Shown here: positions 8,269-17,664 of the stretch, piece by piece | How positions within the stretch are numbered: position 1 is the first letter of the stretch | Layout of the letters: every line of letters begins with the position of its first letter | Assembly: GCA_900114805.1 (NCBI GenBank) | Contig: FOZN01000002.1 | Coordinates: forward strand, 620,001 to 684,000 | Length of the DNA stretch: 64,000 nucleotides | Source of the DNA: Agrococcus baldri | GTDB lineage: Bacteria; Actinomycetota; Actinomycetes; Actinomycetales; Microbacteriaceae | Reading direction: 5' to 3' | The notes under the pieces: model-generated | The model's database searches: none | Told to the model about the DNA's origin: nothing | Seen by the model: only the letters and a program-made list of their open reading frames with translations | Made by a program: the position numbers and the translations under genes

Positions 8269-9132
8269 TCAGGCGGCCGCGACGTGCTCGGCGCAGGCGG
8301 GCTCGCAGTCGCCGCACACCGGCACCTGCTTGCGACATGACCAGAGGCGGCAGTTGCCCATGCCGCCCGTCGGCGCACCGCACGCCGCGCACGAGCCGAG
8401 CACTGCCGCATCCGCCCCGAACCGCATGGTCTGGCGCTGGTCGAACACGTACAGCGAGCCCTCCCAGAGCCCCGAGTTGCCGAAGCTCTCGCCGTAGCGG
8501 ACGATGCCGCCGTCGAGCTGGTAGACCTCCTGGAAGCCGCGCTTCGTCATCAGGCTCGAGAGCACCTCGCAGCGCACGCCGCCGGTGCAGTAGGTGACGA
8601 CCGGCTTGTCCTTCAGGTGGTCGTAGGCGCCCGAGTCGAGCAGCCGGGCGAAGTCGCGGGTGGTGTCGACGTCCGGCACGATCGCGCCCTTGAACCGGCC
8701 CACCTCCGCCTCGAAGCGGTTGCGGCCGTCGAAGAAGACGACATCGTCGCGGCGCTCGACGAGGTCGTGCAGCTCGCCGGGCTTCAGGTGCTGCCCGCCG
8801 CCGACCACGCCCGACTCGTCGACCTCGAGCTCGTCCGGCGCGCCGAAGGTGACGATCTCGTCGCGCACCTTCACGCTCAGCCGCGGGAAGTCGCTGCCCG
8901 TGCCCGCCGACCACTTGATGTCCATCCCCCTGAACCCCGAGTACTCGCGCGTGGCGCGCGCGTAGCGACGCAGCGCATCCGTCTCCCCACCGACCGTGCC
9001 GTTGATGCCGTGCGGCGAGATGAGGATGCGCCCGGTGAGCCCGAGGCTCGTGCAGACGGCGCGCTGCCACAGCCGCACCGCCTCGGGGTCGGCGATGGGC
9101 GTGAAGCGGTAGTAGAGCAGCACCTTGTGCAT
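8269..9132 (-). CDS. trhO: tRNA uridine(34) hydroxylase, rhodanese domain
   Basis: 287 residues. The N-terminal acylphosphatase-like domain ([14 protein letters not shown], then [12 protein letters not shown]) is followed by a rhodanese domain with active-site loop YCTGGVRCE, catalytic Cys182. A C-terminal cysteine-rich part (several CxxC pairs, from about residue 245) is typical of long TrhO/YceA proteins. TrhO makes 5-hydroxyuridine at position 34 of tRNA in an oxygen-dependent reaction. The start is the ATG at 9132; a GAGAAT box six bases upstream suggests a leaderless mRNA. Confidence 0.88.
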   Translation of the reverse strand: MHKVLLYYRFTPIADPEAVRLWQRAVCTSLGLTGRILISPHGINGTVGGETDALRRYARATREYSGFRGMDIKWSAGTGSDFPRLSVKVRDEIVTFGAPDELEVDESGVVGGGQHLKPGELHDLVERRDDVVFFDGRNRFEAEVGRFKGAIVPDVDTTRDFARLLDSGAYDHLKDKPVVTYCTGGVRCEVLSSLMTKRGFQEVYQLDGGIVRYGESFGNSGLWEGSLYVFDQRQTMRFGADAAVLGSCAACGAPTGGMGNCRLWSCRKQVPVCGDCEPACAEHVAAA

Positions 9133-9190
9133 TGTTCGATTCTCCCAAACGCGAGCGGATGCCGCGCGCACGTCGGGCAGGATGTGACCC

Positions 9191-9766
9191 GTGAACATGT
9201 GGTTGCAGTGGCTGCTGGCGATGACCGTGAAGAGCAAGGGGCGCCCGGCGCTCGGCATCGACGAGGTGGCGCGCACGCCCTTCATCGTGCTGCCGAGCGA
9301 CATCGACCTGCTCGGGCACATGAACAACGGCCGCTACCTCTCGTACATGGACCTCGCGCGCGTCGACATGACCAACCGCACGGGCATGTCCGCAGTGCTC
9401 GACAAGGCCGGCATCTACGCGGTGGTGGGGCAGTCGACGATGGTCTACCGGCGCTCGCTCGATCTGTGGCAGCGGTTCGAGATCGAGACGGCCGTGCAGG
9501 GCGCCGACGAGCGCGCGATCTACCTGCAGCAGCGGTTCGTGGTCGACGGCGAGGTGCACGCGCGCGGCGTCGTGCAGGGCCGCTTCATCGAGAAGGGCGT
9601 CGGCACGGCGACCATCGCGCGCGTCACCGAGGTGCTCGAGGCCGCCGGGATCTCGGTCGTGATGCCGGAGCTCGACCAGCGGGTGCACGACTGGGCCGAG
9701 ATGAACCGGCTGCCGTCGAACCGGCAGCCCGCGCCGTCGAGCTGGGCGGGGCGCACGCCGCGCTGA
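9191..9766 (+). CDS. THEM6/4HBT-like acyl-CoA thioesterase-family protein
   Basis: 191 residues, one hotdog domain. Recognisable pieces are [29 protein letters not shown] (DxxxHMNN is the thioesterase signature), [20 protein letters not shown], and [13 protein letters not shown]. The active-site region resembles the THEM6 group, whose substrates are not established. GTG 9191 and ATG 9197 are both possible starts. CAGGAT at 9178-9183 lies seven bases before GTG 9191 and favours it. Divergent from trhO with 58 bases between the starts. Confidence 0.85.
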   Translation: MNMWLQWLLAMTVKSKGRPALGIDEVARTPFIVLPSDIDLLGHMNNGRYLSYMDLARVDMTNRTGMSAVLDKAGIYAVVGQSTMVYRRSLDLWQRFEIETAVQGADERAIYLQQRFVVDGEVHARGVVQGRFIEKGVGTATIARVTEVLEAAGISVVMPELDQRVHDWAEMNRLPSNRQPAPSSWAGRTPR

Positions 9767-9857
9767 CCTTGCTGATCGCGTCGCTCAACCGGCGTGAAGG
9801 TCGCACGACCGGATAGTTCGGTCGAGCACCATCCTGACCGGTTGACGGGCAGGCGCG
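9767..9857. terminator. Possible shared terminator between convergent genes
   Basis: In the 91-base gap between two convergent genes, CGACCG (9806-9811) pairs with CGGTCG (9819-9824) around a GATAGTT loop. The stem is short, so this is a weak call. Confidence 0.35.
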
Positions 9858-11534
9858 TCAGGGAAGTGACGCGGCGAGCAGCTCGAGCGCCGCGTGCGCC
9901 GCGTTGTGGCCGCCGATGCCGGAGACCGCGCCTCCGCGGCGCGCGCCGGAGCCCGCCATCAGGATGCGCTCGTGCGGCGTCTCGACGCCCCACGCCTCGG
10001 CCGGCCCGGTCGGCTCCGACTCCAGCCACGGCCACGACAGCGGCCCGTGGAAGATGTTGCCGCCCGGCATCGCCAGCGCCGCCTCGATGTCGAGGGTGGT
10101 CTTCGTCTCGATGGCCGGCGCGGCGGTGCCGTCCGGCCCCGTGCCCTGCAGCAGCAGCGGTTCGATCGGCTCGGCGAGCACCGAGTCGAGCGAGACCAGC
10201 ACGGCGCGCTCGAGCTCGCCGCGCATCCGCTCGTTGTTGTCGTCGTTCAGCAGCCGGTCGGGCACGTGCAGCCCGAAGACGGTGAGGGTGTGGGCGCCGG
10301 ATGCGCGCAGCTCGTCACCGAGGATCGTCGGGTCGGTGAGGGAGTGGCAGTAGATCTCGCACGGCAGCGGCTCTGGCACGCGGCCGGCGCTCGCGGCGGC
10401 GTGCGCGGCGCCGAGCTGCGCGTAGGTCTCGTTGATGTGGAAGGTGCCGCCGAAGGCCGCCTCGGGGGAGACCGACCGGTCGCGCAGCCGCGGCAGCCGG
10501 CGCAGCAGCATGTTGACCTTGACCTGCGCGCCCTCGGGCCGCGGCCAGGCGGCGTGCGCCGCACTCGTCGCGGCATCGCCGGCCGCGCCATCCGCTTCTG
10601 TTCCCAGCAGCCCGGCGAGCACGTGCGGCGCGACCGCCGAGAGCACCAGGTCGAACTGCGCCGTCAGCTCGGTGCCGCTGCGCGCGCCCGCGGAGCCGAC
10701 CAGGCTCCCGCCGAACCGCTCCTCCCACGTCACCTCGCCGTCGGGCGTGACACTCGTGACCGTCACGCCCGTCAGGATGGTCGCGCCGGCCGCCCGTGCC
10801 GCCGCCTCGAGCCCGCCTGAGACCCGCCCCATGCCGCCGATCGGCACGTCCCAGTCGCCGGTGCCGCCGCCGATCACGTGGTACAGCAGGCAGCGGTTCT
10901 GCTCGAGCCCGGGGTCGTCGAGCGCCGCGAAGGTGCCGATCAGCGCATCTGTCGCGATCACGCCGCGCACGAGGTCGTCCGCGACCGCGCGCTCGATCGC
11001 GTCGGCGATGGGCGCGTCGACGATCTCGGACCAGGCGGATGCGTCGCCCGCGGCCGCGCGCGCGGCATCCCGGGTGGGCAGGGGCTCGGTGAGCGTCGGG
11101 AACAGGGCCGCGGCCAACCGGGTGGTGCGGTCATAGAAGCGGCCGAACCCATCCGCATCGCCCGCGGCGCCGATGGCGGCGAAGGAGGCGCGCGTGGCGG
11201 CCTCGTCGCCGGCGTCGATCAGCAGCCCGCGGTCGGCGCCCGCCGGGTGGCCGTGGGGCACCGGGGTGTAGGAGGAGTAGCGGCGCCGCGCGAGGCGCAC
11301 ATCGAGCCCCAGGTCGCGGATGATCTGCTCGGGCAGCAGGCTCACCAGGTAGCTGTAGCGCGACAGGCGCGCGTCGAGGCCGGCGAAGCCGCTGGTGGAG
11401 ACGGCGGCCCCGCCGACGTGCGGCAGGCGCTCGAGCACCGTCACCTCGACGCCTGCGCGGGCGAGGTAGGCGGCGGCGGTGAGGGCGTTGTGGCCTCCGC
11501 CGATGATGGCGACGCTGGGCTTGCCTGCGAGCAT
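9858..11534 (-). CDS. CrtI/PYROXD2-like FAD-dependent oxidoreductase
   Basis: 558 residues. An N-terminal dinucleotide-binding motif (VAIIGGGHNALTAAAYLARAG, residues 7-27) is followed by HVGGAAVS and the long phytoene-desaturase-like body, closing with MAGSGARRGGAVSGIGGHNA, which contacts FAD. The overall pattern fits the PYROXD2 / phytoene-dehydrogenase-related group rather than carotenoid biosynthesis, and no carotenoid genes are nearby. The ATG at 11534 is supported by GAGGAGGAT just upstream. Divergent from the PutA-like gene with 85 bases between the starts. Confidence 0.85.
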   Translation of the reverse strand: MLAGKPSVAIIGGGHNALTAAAYLARAGVEVTVLERLPHVGGAAVSTSGFAGLDARLSRYSYLVSLLPEQIIRDLGLDVRLARRRYSSYTPVPHGHPAGADRGLLIDAGDEAATRASFAAIGAAGDADGFGRFYDRTTRLAAALFPTLTEPLPTRDAARAAAGDASAWSEIVDAPIADAIERAVADDLVRGVIATDALIGTFAALDDPGLEQNRCLLYHVIGGGTGDWDVPIGGMGRVSGGLEAAARAAGATILTGVTVTSVTPDGEVTWEERFGGSLVGSAGARSGTELTAQFDLVLSAVAPHVLAGLLGTEADGAAGDAATSAAHAAWPRPEGAQVKVNMLLRRLPRLRDRSVSPEAAFGGTFHINETYAQLGAAHAAASAGRVPEPLPCEIYCHSLTDPTILGDELRASGAHTLTVFGLHVPDRLLNDDNNERMRGELERAVLVSLDSVLAEPIEPLLLQGTGPDGTAAPAIETKTTLDIEAALAMPGGNIFHGPLSWPWLESEPTGPAEAWGVETPHERILMAGSGARRGGAVSGIGGHNAAHAALELLAASLP

Positions 11535-11619
11535 GCGGATCCTCCTCGTTGAGTGGCCGTTCCTGGGCCTGCAACCGTGCGGGGACGGCTTCATGGCCTG
11601 CACGCATACGATATGCGGC

Positions 11620-14600
11620 ATGACCGAGCAGCCCAGGGACGAAGACTTCGACGCCCTGATCGCCGAGGGGATCCAGCAGGCCGAGCGCGAGCGGCCATCG
11701 GGTGCGCCGGACGCCGAGCGACCCGCGGGCAGCGACGAGGACATCCAGCAGCTGGGTCTCGACGACCCGTTGGAGGTGGTCGACGAGCAGGATGCCGACG
11801 AGCAGGACGAGGACTCGGCGGTCGCCGACGGGACCGATGCCGGCGGGCCGCTGGCGACGCTCGACACCGGGCCCGCGTTCGAGATCGACGACGCGACCTG
11901 GGCGGCGGCGGTCGCCCCCTACGAGCCGGTCGAGGTGCCGGGCGTCGCGCGATCGGCCGCCGAGGCGCCGACTTCGGGCTGGTCGCTCTCAGCCGAGATC
12001 GTCGACGTGCCGACGGTGCAGATGGATGCGCTGGAGCTGCAGGAAGAGCTGCGGGCGGCGTCGCTCACGCCCGTCCCTGCGGCGGCGCAGGTGCCGGAGG
12101 AGACGGCGCCCGGCGAGGAGCCGGCCGCCGATCCCGCGGCCGTCCAGGAGCCGGCGCCCACCCACGAGTCGGCGGCTGCCCACGGTGCAGTGCCTGCCCG
12201 GGACGCGAGGCCGGCCGAAGACCCGGCGCCTGCCGCGGGCAACGACTTCGACGCAGACGCCCGACTGTTCTCCGCGGTTCCTGCAGCGCCGACGCCGACG
12301 GCACCCCGGGTCCCCGCACCGGATGCGGCTCCGTTGCTCCCACCGCAGGACGCTCCGAGGATCGGCGGCCTGGCGGCGGCGGTCTCTGCGCGCGCTGCCG
12401 CGAAGGCCGCGGCCGAGGCGGAGCTCAGGAAGGCAGCCGAGTCCACACCCGCGCCTGCGCCTGCACCCGCGCAGAGTGACGCGGCCGCGCCGGCGGCGAA
12501 GCCCGAGCCCGCAACGCCCGCGCCGGCGGCGAAGCCCGAGCCCGCAGCGCCCGCGCCGCAGGCGAAGCCCGAGCCTGCGGCGCCGACGCCCACGCCGCAG
12601 CCTGAGCCGGCGCCCCGGCCCGCAGCGCTCCCGATGGCGGAGCCCATCGCAGCAGCCGAGCCGGAGCCGCGAGCCGCGGCGGTCCCGATGTCGGAAGCCG
12701 GCGCAGCGCCCGACCCTCAGCCCGCGTCCCCCGCGAAGACGCCTCCGGAGCCGGTCCCGAATCCGATGCGAGAGGGCGAGCGCCGCCGCCAGCGCGACCG
12801 CTCCAGCGAGCGCGAGGACGAGCCCGCTGCCGAGCCAACACCGGAGCCCGCGCCCGTTGTCGCGTCGACCGCAGCGCCCGCCCCGGCCGGCTCCGCAGCC
12901 GCGCCCGCCCCGGCCGATTCTGCCGAGCCACTCGAGTCCACCCCCGCGCCCGCCTCCCTCGCCGGCCCAGCCAGCGACGACCCCTTCGCGCTCACCGCCA
13001 TCGAGCGCGTCCGCGCCTGGCTCAGCCGCGCATCCGACGCGGGGCGCGACAAGCGCACCCGCGACAAGGCGGAGGAGCGCCTCGCGGGCCTGCTGAAGGA
13101 TCCGCACGGGCTCGACTTCGCCGTCGCGTTCGTCGACAAGGTCGTGCGGCCGGAGGATCCGAAGGTGAGCGCCCGCAACTTCGAGGAGCTCAGCCGCGAC
13201 ATCCCGGGCTTCCTCGACTGGTACCTCAAGCTCGGCGTCACGCTCGGCGGCGGCTTCGGCATCGTGAGCCCCAAGCTGGTGATCCCGATGGTCAAGAAGG
13301 CGATGCGCGAGATCGTCTCGCACCTCGTCATCGATGCGACGCCCGCCAAGCTGGCCAAGCCGCTCGCGAAGCTGCGCGAGGACGGCACCCGGCTGAGCAT
13401 CACCCTGCTCGGCGAGGCCGTGCTGGGCGAGCAGGGCGCCGACGAGCGCCTCGCCGCCACCCTCGAGCTGCTCGAGCGCGACGACGTCGACGCCATCTCG
13501 GTCGCAGTCTCGCCGATGGCGCCGCAGCGGCAGCCGTGGGCGTTCGACGAGACCGTCGACCAGGTCGCCCAGCGGCTCCTGCCGCTCTACACGGCCGCCG
13601 CGCAGTCGCAGACCACGAAGTCCATCACCCTCGAGGCGGAGGCGTACGGCGACCTCGACCTCACCATCGCCGTGTTCGAGCGCCTGCTCATGCGGCCGGA
13701 GCTCGCGAGGCTCGAGGCGGGCATCGTGCTGCAGGCCTACCTGCCCGATGCGCTCGCCGTCTACCGCCGCCTCGCCGCCTTCGCGAAGGAGCGCCGCGCG
13801 CAGGGCGGTGCCGGCATCAAGGTGCGGCTGGTGAAGGGCGCGCACCTCGCCACGGAGCGCGTCGAGGCGGCCGTGCACGGCTGGCCGCTCGCGACCCTGC
13901 CGTCCAAGGTGTCGACCGACGCCAACTTCAAGCGCGTGCTGCGCGAGGCGCTGCTGCCCGACAACGCCTTCGCCGTGCGCGTCGGCGTCGCCAGCCACAA
14001 CCTCTTCGACCTCGCCTACGCCGCCGAGTTCGCCCGCGAGCACGGCACGCACCAGCGCATCGACGCGGAGATGCTGCTGGGCATGGCCGCCGAGCACCGC
14101 GATGCCGTGCGCGAGGTCTTCCCGAACCTGGTGCTCACCGCGCCGGTGGTGCTGCCCGGCCAGTTCGACGCTGCCGCCGGCTACCTGATCCGCCGGCTGG
14201 AGGAGCATGCGGACGACGAGGGCTTCGTCTCGAGCATGCTCGAGCTCTCCGACCCCGTCGTCTTCGAGCGCGAGCGCGACCGCTTCCTCGACTCGCTCGA
14301 GCTGCTGCGCTCCGAGGATGCCGCCCGGCCCGCCGGCCGCGACGGCGTGCAGCCCGCGCCGCAGCCGAACCGCACCCAGGACCGACAGGGGGACCTGCAG
14401 ACGTCCATGACGCATCCGCCCGCCTTCGCAGGCGAGCCCGACACCGACCCGGCGCTGCCCTCCAACCGCGACTGGGCGCGGCAGATCGTGCAGCGCGCCG
14501 ACGCCACCGAGCTCGGCAGCCGCACCCTCGGGATGAACCGCATCGAGGACTGGCCGACGCTCGAGCGGCGCATCGATCGTGCCGCGCAGGCCAGTGACGG

Positions 14601-16533
14601 ATGGGCTGCGCTGGGTGCCGAGGGCAGGCGCGAGACCCTGCGCGATGCGGCCACGACGCTGGGCGCCTACCGCGGCAGGCTGATCGAGATCATGCTGGCC
14701 GAGACCGGCAGGACGGTCGCCGAGGCCGACGCCGAGGTGTCGGATGCGATCGACTTCGCCCGCTACTACGCCGAGCGAGCACTGCTGCTCGAGCAGCTCG
14801 ACGACGCGAGCCCGAAGCCGGTGGCGCTGACGGTGGTGGTGCCGCCGTGGCACGAGCCGGTCGCTGCACCCGCCGGTGGCGTGACCGCGGCGCTCGCGAC
14901 CGGCTCCGCCGTCATCCTCACGCCCGCGCCGCAGGCTCGTCGCAGCGCCGCGGTCGTGTGCGAGGCGCTGTGGGAGGCGGGCGTGCCGCGCGAGGTGCTC
15001 GTGCTGTGCGACATGGCCGAGAGCGAGACGGCACAGGGCGGCATCGCGCAGCGGCTGATCACCCACCCGGCGGTCGGGCGCGTGCTCCTCACCGGCTCGA
15101 TCGAGACAGCCGAGCGGTTCAGCTCCTGGCGGCCCGAGCTGCCGCTGCTGGCCGAGACCGGCGGCACGAACGCGATCATCGTCACGCCCTCGGCCGACTT
15201 CGAGCTCGCGGTGGCCGACATCGTGCAGAGCGCCTTCGGCCACGCCGGCCAGCAGCGCTCGGCCGCATCCGTCGTCATCATGGTGGGCACGGTGGGCGAC
15301 TCCGAGCGGTTCCGCCGCCACCTGGTCGACGCCGCGTCATCGCTGCGCATCGGTTCGCCGCTCGACGCGCGCACGCACGTCGGCCCGCTCATCGAGCCGG
15401 CGCAGGGGCCGCTGCTGCGCGCGCTCACGTCCCTCGAGCACGAGGAGGAGTGGCTGCTCGAGCCCCGGCAGCTCGATGCCTCCGGCCGCATCTGGTCGCC
15501 CGGCATCCGCGACGCGGTCGAGCCGGGCTCGTTCACGCACCTCACCGAGCTCTTCGGACCGCACCTCACGCTCATCGAGGTCGACACGCTGGATGAGGCG
15601 ATCGACGTGCAGAACGCCACCGAGTTCGGCCTCACCGCAGGCATCCACTCGCTCGACGTGCTCGAGGTGGCGCAGTGGCTCGAGGAGGTGCGCGCCGGCA
15701 GCCTCTTCGTCAATCGCGGCATCACCGGCGCCCTCGTGGGCCGGCAGCCTTCCGGCGGCTGGAAGCGCTCGCAGGTCGGGCCCGGCGCCAAGCCGGGCGG
15801 CCCGAACTACCTCGCCGCGCTGCTCGACTGGCAGTCGGTCGAGCGCGGCCCGCGCGAATCGGTGCGGCTGCACGGGCTCGACAAGCGCGTCGCCGAGCTG
15901 ATCGAGGCGGCCACGCCCTCGCTCGACTTCCTGGAGTTCGACCGCGTGCGCGCCGGGGCGAACAGCGACCAGACCGCGTGGGAGGAGGAGTTCGGGCTCG
16001 CCCGCGACGTCGGCGAGCTGGGCGTCGAGCGCAACGTGCTGCGCTACCGCCCTGCCGACGTGCTGCTGCGGCTCGCCGACGACGGCTCCGTCGCCGACCT
16101 CGTGCGGCTGCTCGCCGCCGCCGCCCGCTCGCGCGCGGTGGTGCGCATCTCGACCTCCGCACCGGTGCCGAAGGGCATCGTGGCGCTGTCGAGGCAGCCG
16201 ATCCCGCACGTGCGCATCGAGGAGATCGTAGAGGAGACCGACGCCGCCTTCCACGCTCGCATCGTCTCCGGCGAGGTGCTGGAGCCGGTCGAGAACGAGG
16301 ATGCGCTCGGCCTCGTGCGCACGACCGAGCCGCTGCGACGCATCCGCCTCATCGGCACCGATGCGGGGCTGCGGCCGGCGCTGGCCGGCAACGCGACGGT
16401 GGCGGTCTACGACGGGCCCGTGACCGCCGAGGGGCGCATCGAGCTGCTGCCGTTCCTCCGCGAGCAGTCGGTCTCGATCACGGCGCACCGCTTCGGCACG
16501 CCCGACCGGGAGATGCTGGCGCTGCCGCTGTAG
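11620..16533 (+). CDS. PutA-like proline dehydrogenase/P5C dehydrogenase homologue, active sites degenerate
   Basis: 1637 residues. Residues 1-450 are a low-complexity Ala/Pro/Glu-rich region with AKPEP repeats. A PRODH-like barrel follows (about 454-910) and then an ALDH-like domain (about 940-1400) with a C-terminal extension. Architecture and many motifs match actinobacterial PutA (YLIRRLEE, Arg858-Arg859; LAETGGTNA; GWKRSQVGPGAKPGGPNYL). The family's key residues are replaced: Ala629 at the PRODH lysine, Glu672 at the Asp, Thr840 at the Tyr, His1078 at the ALDH oxyanion Asn, Thr1101 at the NAD-site Lys, and Arg1213 (codon at 15256) at the catalytic Cys. Catalysis is therefore doubtful. 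Start ATG 11620 has TACGAT (11607-11612) seven bases upstream (leaderless). Confidence 0.85.
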   Translation: MTEQPRDEDFDALIAEGIQQAERERPSGAPDAERPAGSDEDIQQLGLDDPLEVVDEQDADEQDEDSAVADGTDAGGPLATLDTGPAFEIDDATWAAAVAPYEPVEVPGVARSAAEAPTSGWSLSAEIVDVPTVQMDALELQEELRAASLTPVPAAAQVPEETAPGEEPAADPAAVQEPAPTHESAAAHGAVPARDARPAEDPAPAAGNDFDADARLFSAVPAAPTPTAPRVPAPDAAPLLPPQDAPRIGGLAAAVSARAAAKAAAEAELRKAAESTPAPAPAPAQSDAAAPAAKPEPATPAPAAKPEPAAPAPQAKPEPAAPTPTPQPEPAPRPAALPMAEPIAAAEPEPRAAAVPMSEAGAAPDPQPASPAKTPPEPVPNPMREGERRRQRDRSSEREDEPAAEPTPEPAPVVASTAAPAPAGSAAAPAPADSAEPLESTPAPASLAGPASDDPFALTAIERVRAWLSRASDAGRDKRTRDKAEERLAGLLKDPHGLDFAVAFVDKVVRPEDPKVSARNFEELSRDIPGFLDWYLKLGVTLGGGFGIVSPKLVIPMVKKAMREIVSHLVIDATPAKLAKPLAKLREDGTRLSITLLGEAVLGEQGADERLAATLELLERDDVDAISVAVSPMAPQRQPWAFDETVDQVAQRLLPLYTAAAQSQTTKSITLEAEAYGDLDLTIAVFERLLMRPELARLEAGIVLQAYLPDALAVYRRLAAFAKERRAQGGAGIKVRLVKGAHLATERVEAAVHGWPLATLPSKVSTDANFKRVLREALLPDNAFAVRVGVASHNLFDLAYAAEFAREHGTHQRIDAEMLLGMAAEHRDAVREVFPNLVLTAPVVLPGQFDAAAGYLIRRLEEHADDEGFVSSMLELSDPVVFERERDRFLDSLELLRSEDAARPAGRDGVQPAPQPNRTQDRQGDLQTSMTHPPAFAGEPDTDPALPSNRDWARQIVQRADATELGSRTLGMNRIEDWPTLERRIDRAAQASDGWAALGAEGRRETLRDAATTLGAYRGRLIEIMLAETGRTVAEADAEVSDAIDFARYYAERALLLEQLDDASPKPVALTVVVPPWHEPVAAPAGGVTAALATGSAVILTPAPQARRSAAVVCEALWEAGVPREVLVLCDMAESETAQGGIAQRLITHPAVGRVLLTGSIETAERFSSWRPELPLLAETGGTNAIIVTPSADFELAVADIVQSAFGHAGQQRSAASVVIMVGTVGDSERFRRHLVDAASSLRIGSPLDARTHVGPLIEPAQGPLLRALTSLEHEEEWLLEPRQLDASGRIWSPGIRDAVEPGSFTHLTELFGPHLTLIEVDTLDEAIDVQNATEFGLTAGIHSLDVLEVAQWLEEVRAGSLFVNRGITGALVGRQPSGGWKRSQVGPGAKPGGPNYLAALLDWQSVERGPRESVRLHGLDKRVAELIEAATPSLDFLEFDRVRAGANSDQTAWEEEFGLARDVGELGVERNVLRYRPADVLLRLADDGSVADLVRLLAAAARSRAVVRISTSAPVPKGIVALSRQPIPHVRIEEIVEETDAAFHARIVSGEVLEPVENEDALGLVRTTEPLRRIRLIGTDAGLRPALAGNATVAVYDGPVTAEGRIELLPFLREQSVSITAHRFGTPDREMLALPL

Positions 16534-16571
16534 GGGCGCATGTCGAGGCCGAGCCTGCTTGACTGAGCAGC

Positions 16572-17564
16572 ATGCGGTACGGATACAAGGCCAGCGCCGA
16601 GCAGTTCTCGCCGAGCGAGCTGCTCGATCTCGTGCAGCTCGCCGAGCAGGTGGGCCTCGACAGCGCGTTCATCAGCGATCACCTGCAGCCCTGGCGGCAC
16701 GACGAGGGGCATGCGCCGAACGCGGTCGCATGGCTCGGCATGGCGCTCGAGCGCACGAAGACGATCACGCTCGGCACCTCTGTGCTCACGCCCACGCTGC
16801 GCTACGAGCCCGCCGTCGTCGCGCAGCAGTTCGCGACCCTCGGGCAGGTGCACCCGGGCCGCCTCATCCTGGGCGTCGGCACCGGCGAGGCGCTCAACGA
16901 GCAGATCATCGGCGTCGAGTGGCCCGAGCTGAAGGAGCGCTTCGCCCGGCTGCGCGAGGCCGTGCGCCTGATCGACCGGCTCTGGCGCGAGGACCGCGTC
17001 GAGTTCGAGGGCGACTTCTACTCGACCTTCGGCGCGACCATCTACGACCGGCCCGAGACGCCCATCCCCATCTACGTCGCCGGCGGCGGTCCCGCGACGA
17101 CCCGCTACGCCGCGCGCTCGGCCGCCGGCCACATCTGCACCTCCGGCAAGGGCGACGAGTACTACCGCGACACGATCGTCGCGAACCTCGAGGAGGGGCT
17201 CGAGAAGTCCGGTCGCGACTCGGGCGAGGTCGACCGCATGATCGAGATCAAGGTCTCGTACGACCGCGACGCCGATCGCGCGCTCGAGAACACCCGCTTC
17301 TGGGCGGCGCTCTCGCTCTCGCAGGAGCAGAAGCACGCCGTGCACGACCCGATCGAGATGCAGCGGCTGGCCGACGAGCTGCCGATCGAGCAGGTCGCGA
17401 AGCGCTGGATCGTGGGGGCGGATGCGTCGGCCGTCGCGGGCGCGATCGGCCACTACGCAGAGCTCGGGTTCACCCATCTGGTGTTCCACGGGCCCGGCCA
17501 CGACCAGCGCCGCTTCCTGGAGCAGTTCTCGGAGGACGTGCTGCCGCTGCTGCCCGCTCGCTGA
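16572..17564 (+). CDS. fgd: F420-dependent glucose-6-phosphate dehydrogenase
   Basis: 330 residues, luciferase-like TIM barrel. It matches the Fgd family along its length: YGYKASAEQFSP, SDHLQPWRHDEGHAP (active-site His37 and Trp41 of the SDHxxPW motif), GVGTGEALNE (Glu106), ICTSGKG, and a C-terminal LVFHGPGHDQRRFLE. Fgd oxidises glucose-6-phosphate while reducing coenzyme F420, and so supplies F420H2 to enzymes such as the PPOX protein at 7324. The start at 16572 gives the family N-terminus. Transcribed in the same direction as the PutA-like gene, 38 bases after it. Confidence 0.85.
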   Translation: MRYGYKASAEQFSPSELLDLVQLAEQVGLDSAFISDHLQPWRHDEGHAPNAVAWLGMALERTKTITLGTSVLTPTLRYEPAVVAQQFATLGQVHPGRLILGVGTGEALNEQIIGVEWPELKERFARLREAVRLIDRLWREDRVEFEGDFYSTFGATIYDRPETPIPIYVAGGGPATTRYAARSAAGHICTSGKGDEYYRDTIVANLEEGLEKSGRDSGEVDRMIEIKVSYDRDADRALENTRFWAALSLSQEQKHAVHDPIEMQRLADELPIEQVAKRWIVGADASAVAGAIGHYAELGFTHLVFHGPGHDQRRFLEQFSEDVLPLLPAR

Positions 17565-17584
17565 GCCGTGCGGCGCCGACTTGG

Positions 17585-17640
17585 GGCGGCTCCGGTGATC
17601 GACTGGCGAGTCACCCCGCCACTCACCCGCCGGAGCCGCC
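17585..17640. repeat. Inverted repeat between convergent fgd and FtsX-like genes
   Basis: GGCGGCTCCGG (17585-17595) is perfectly inverted as CCGGAGCCGCC (17630-17640), with 34 bases between. It lies in the gap between two convergent genes and could act as a bidirectional terminator, or be a member of the imperfect-palindrome class seen at 21012 and 24936. Confidence 0.6.
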
Positions 17641-17664
17641 ACTCGATGGGCGGCGCCGCTCGGC

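Noticed and set aside
12480..12620. Short regular repeats resembling a CRISPR array
   Set aside because: They are codon-phase repeats encoding AKPEP units inside the PutA-like protein; no constant repeat with variable spacers.
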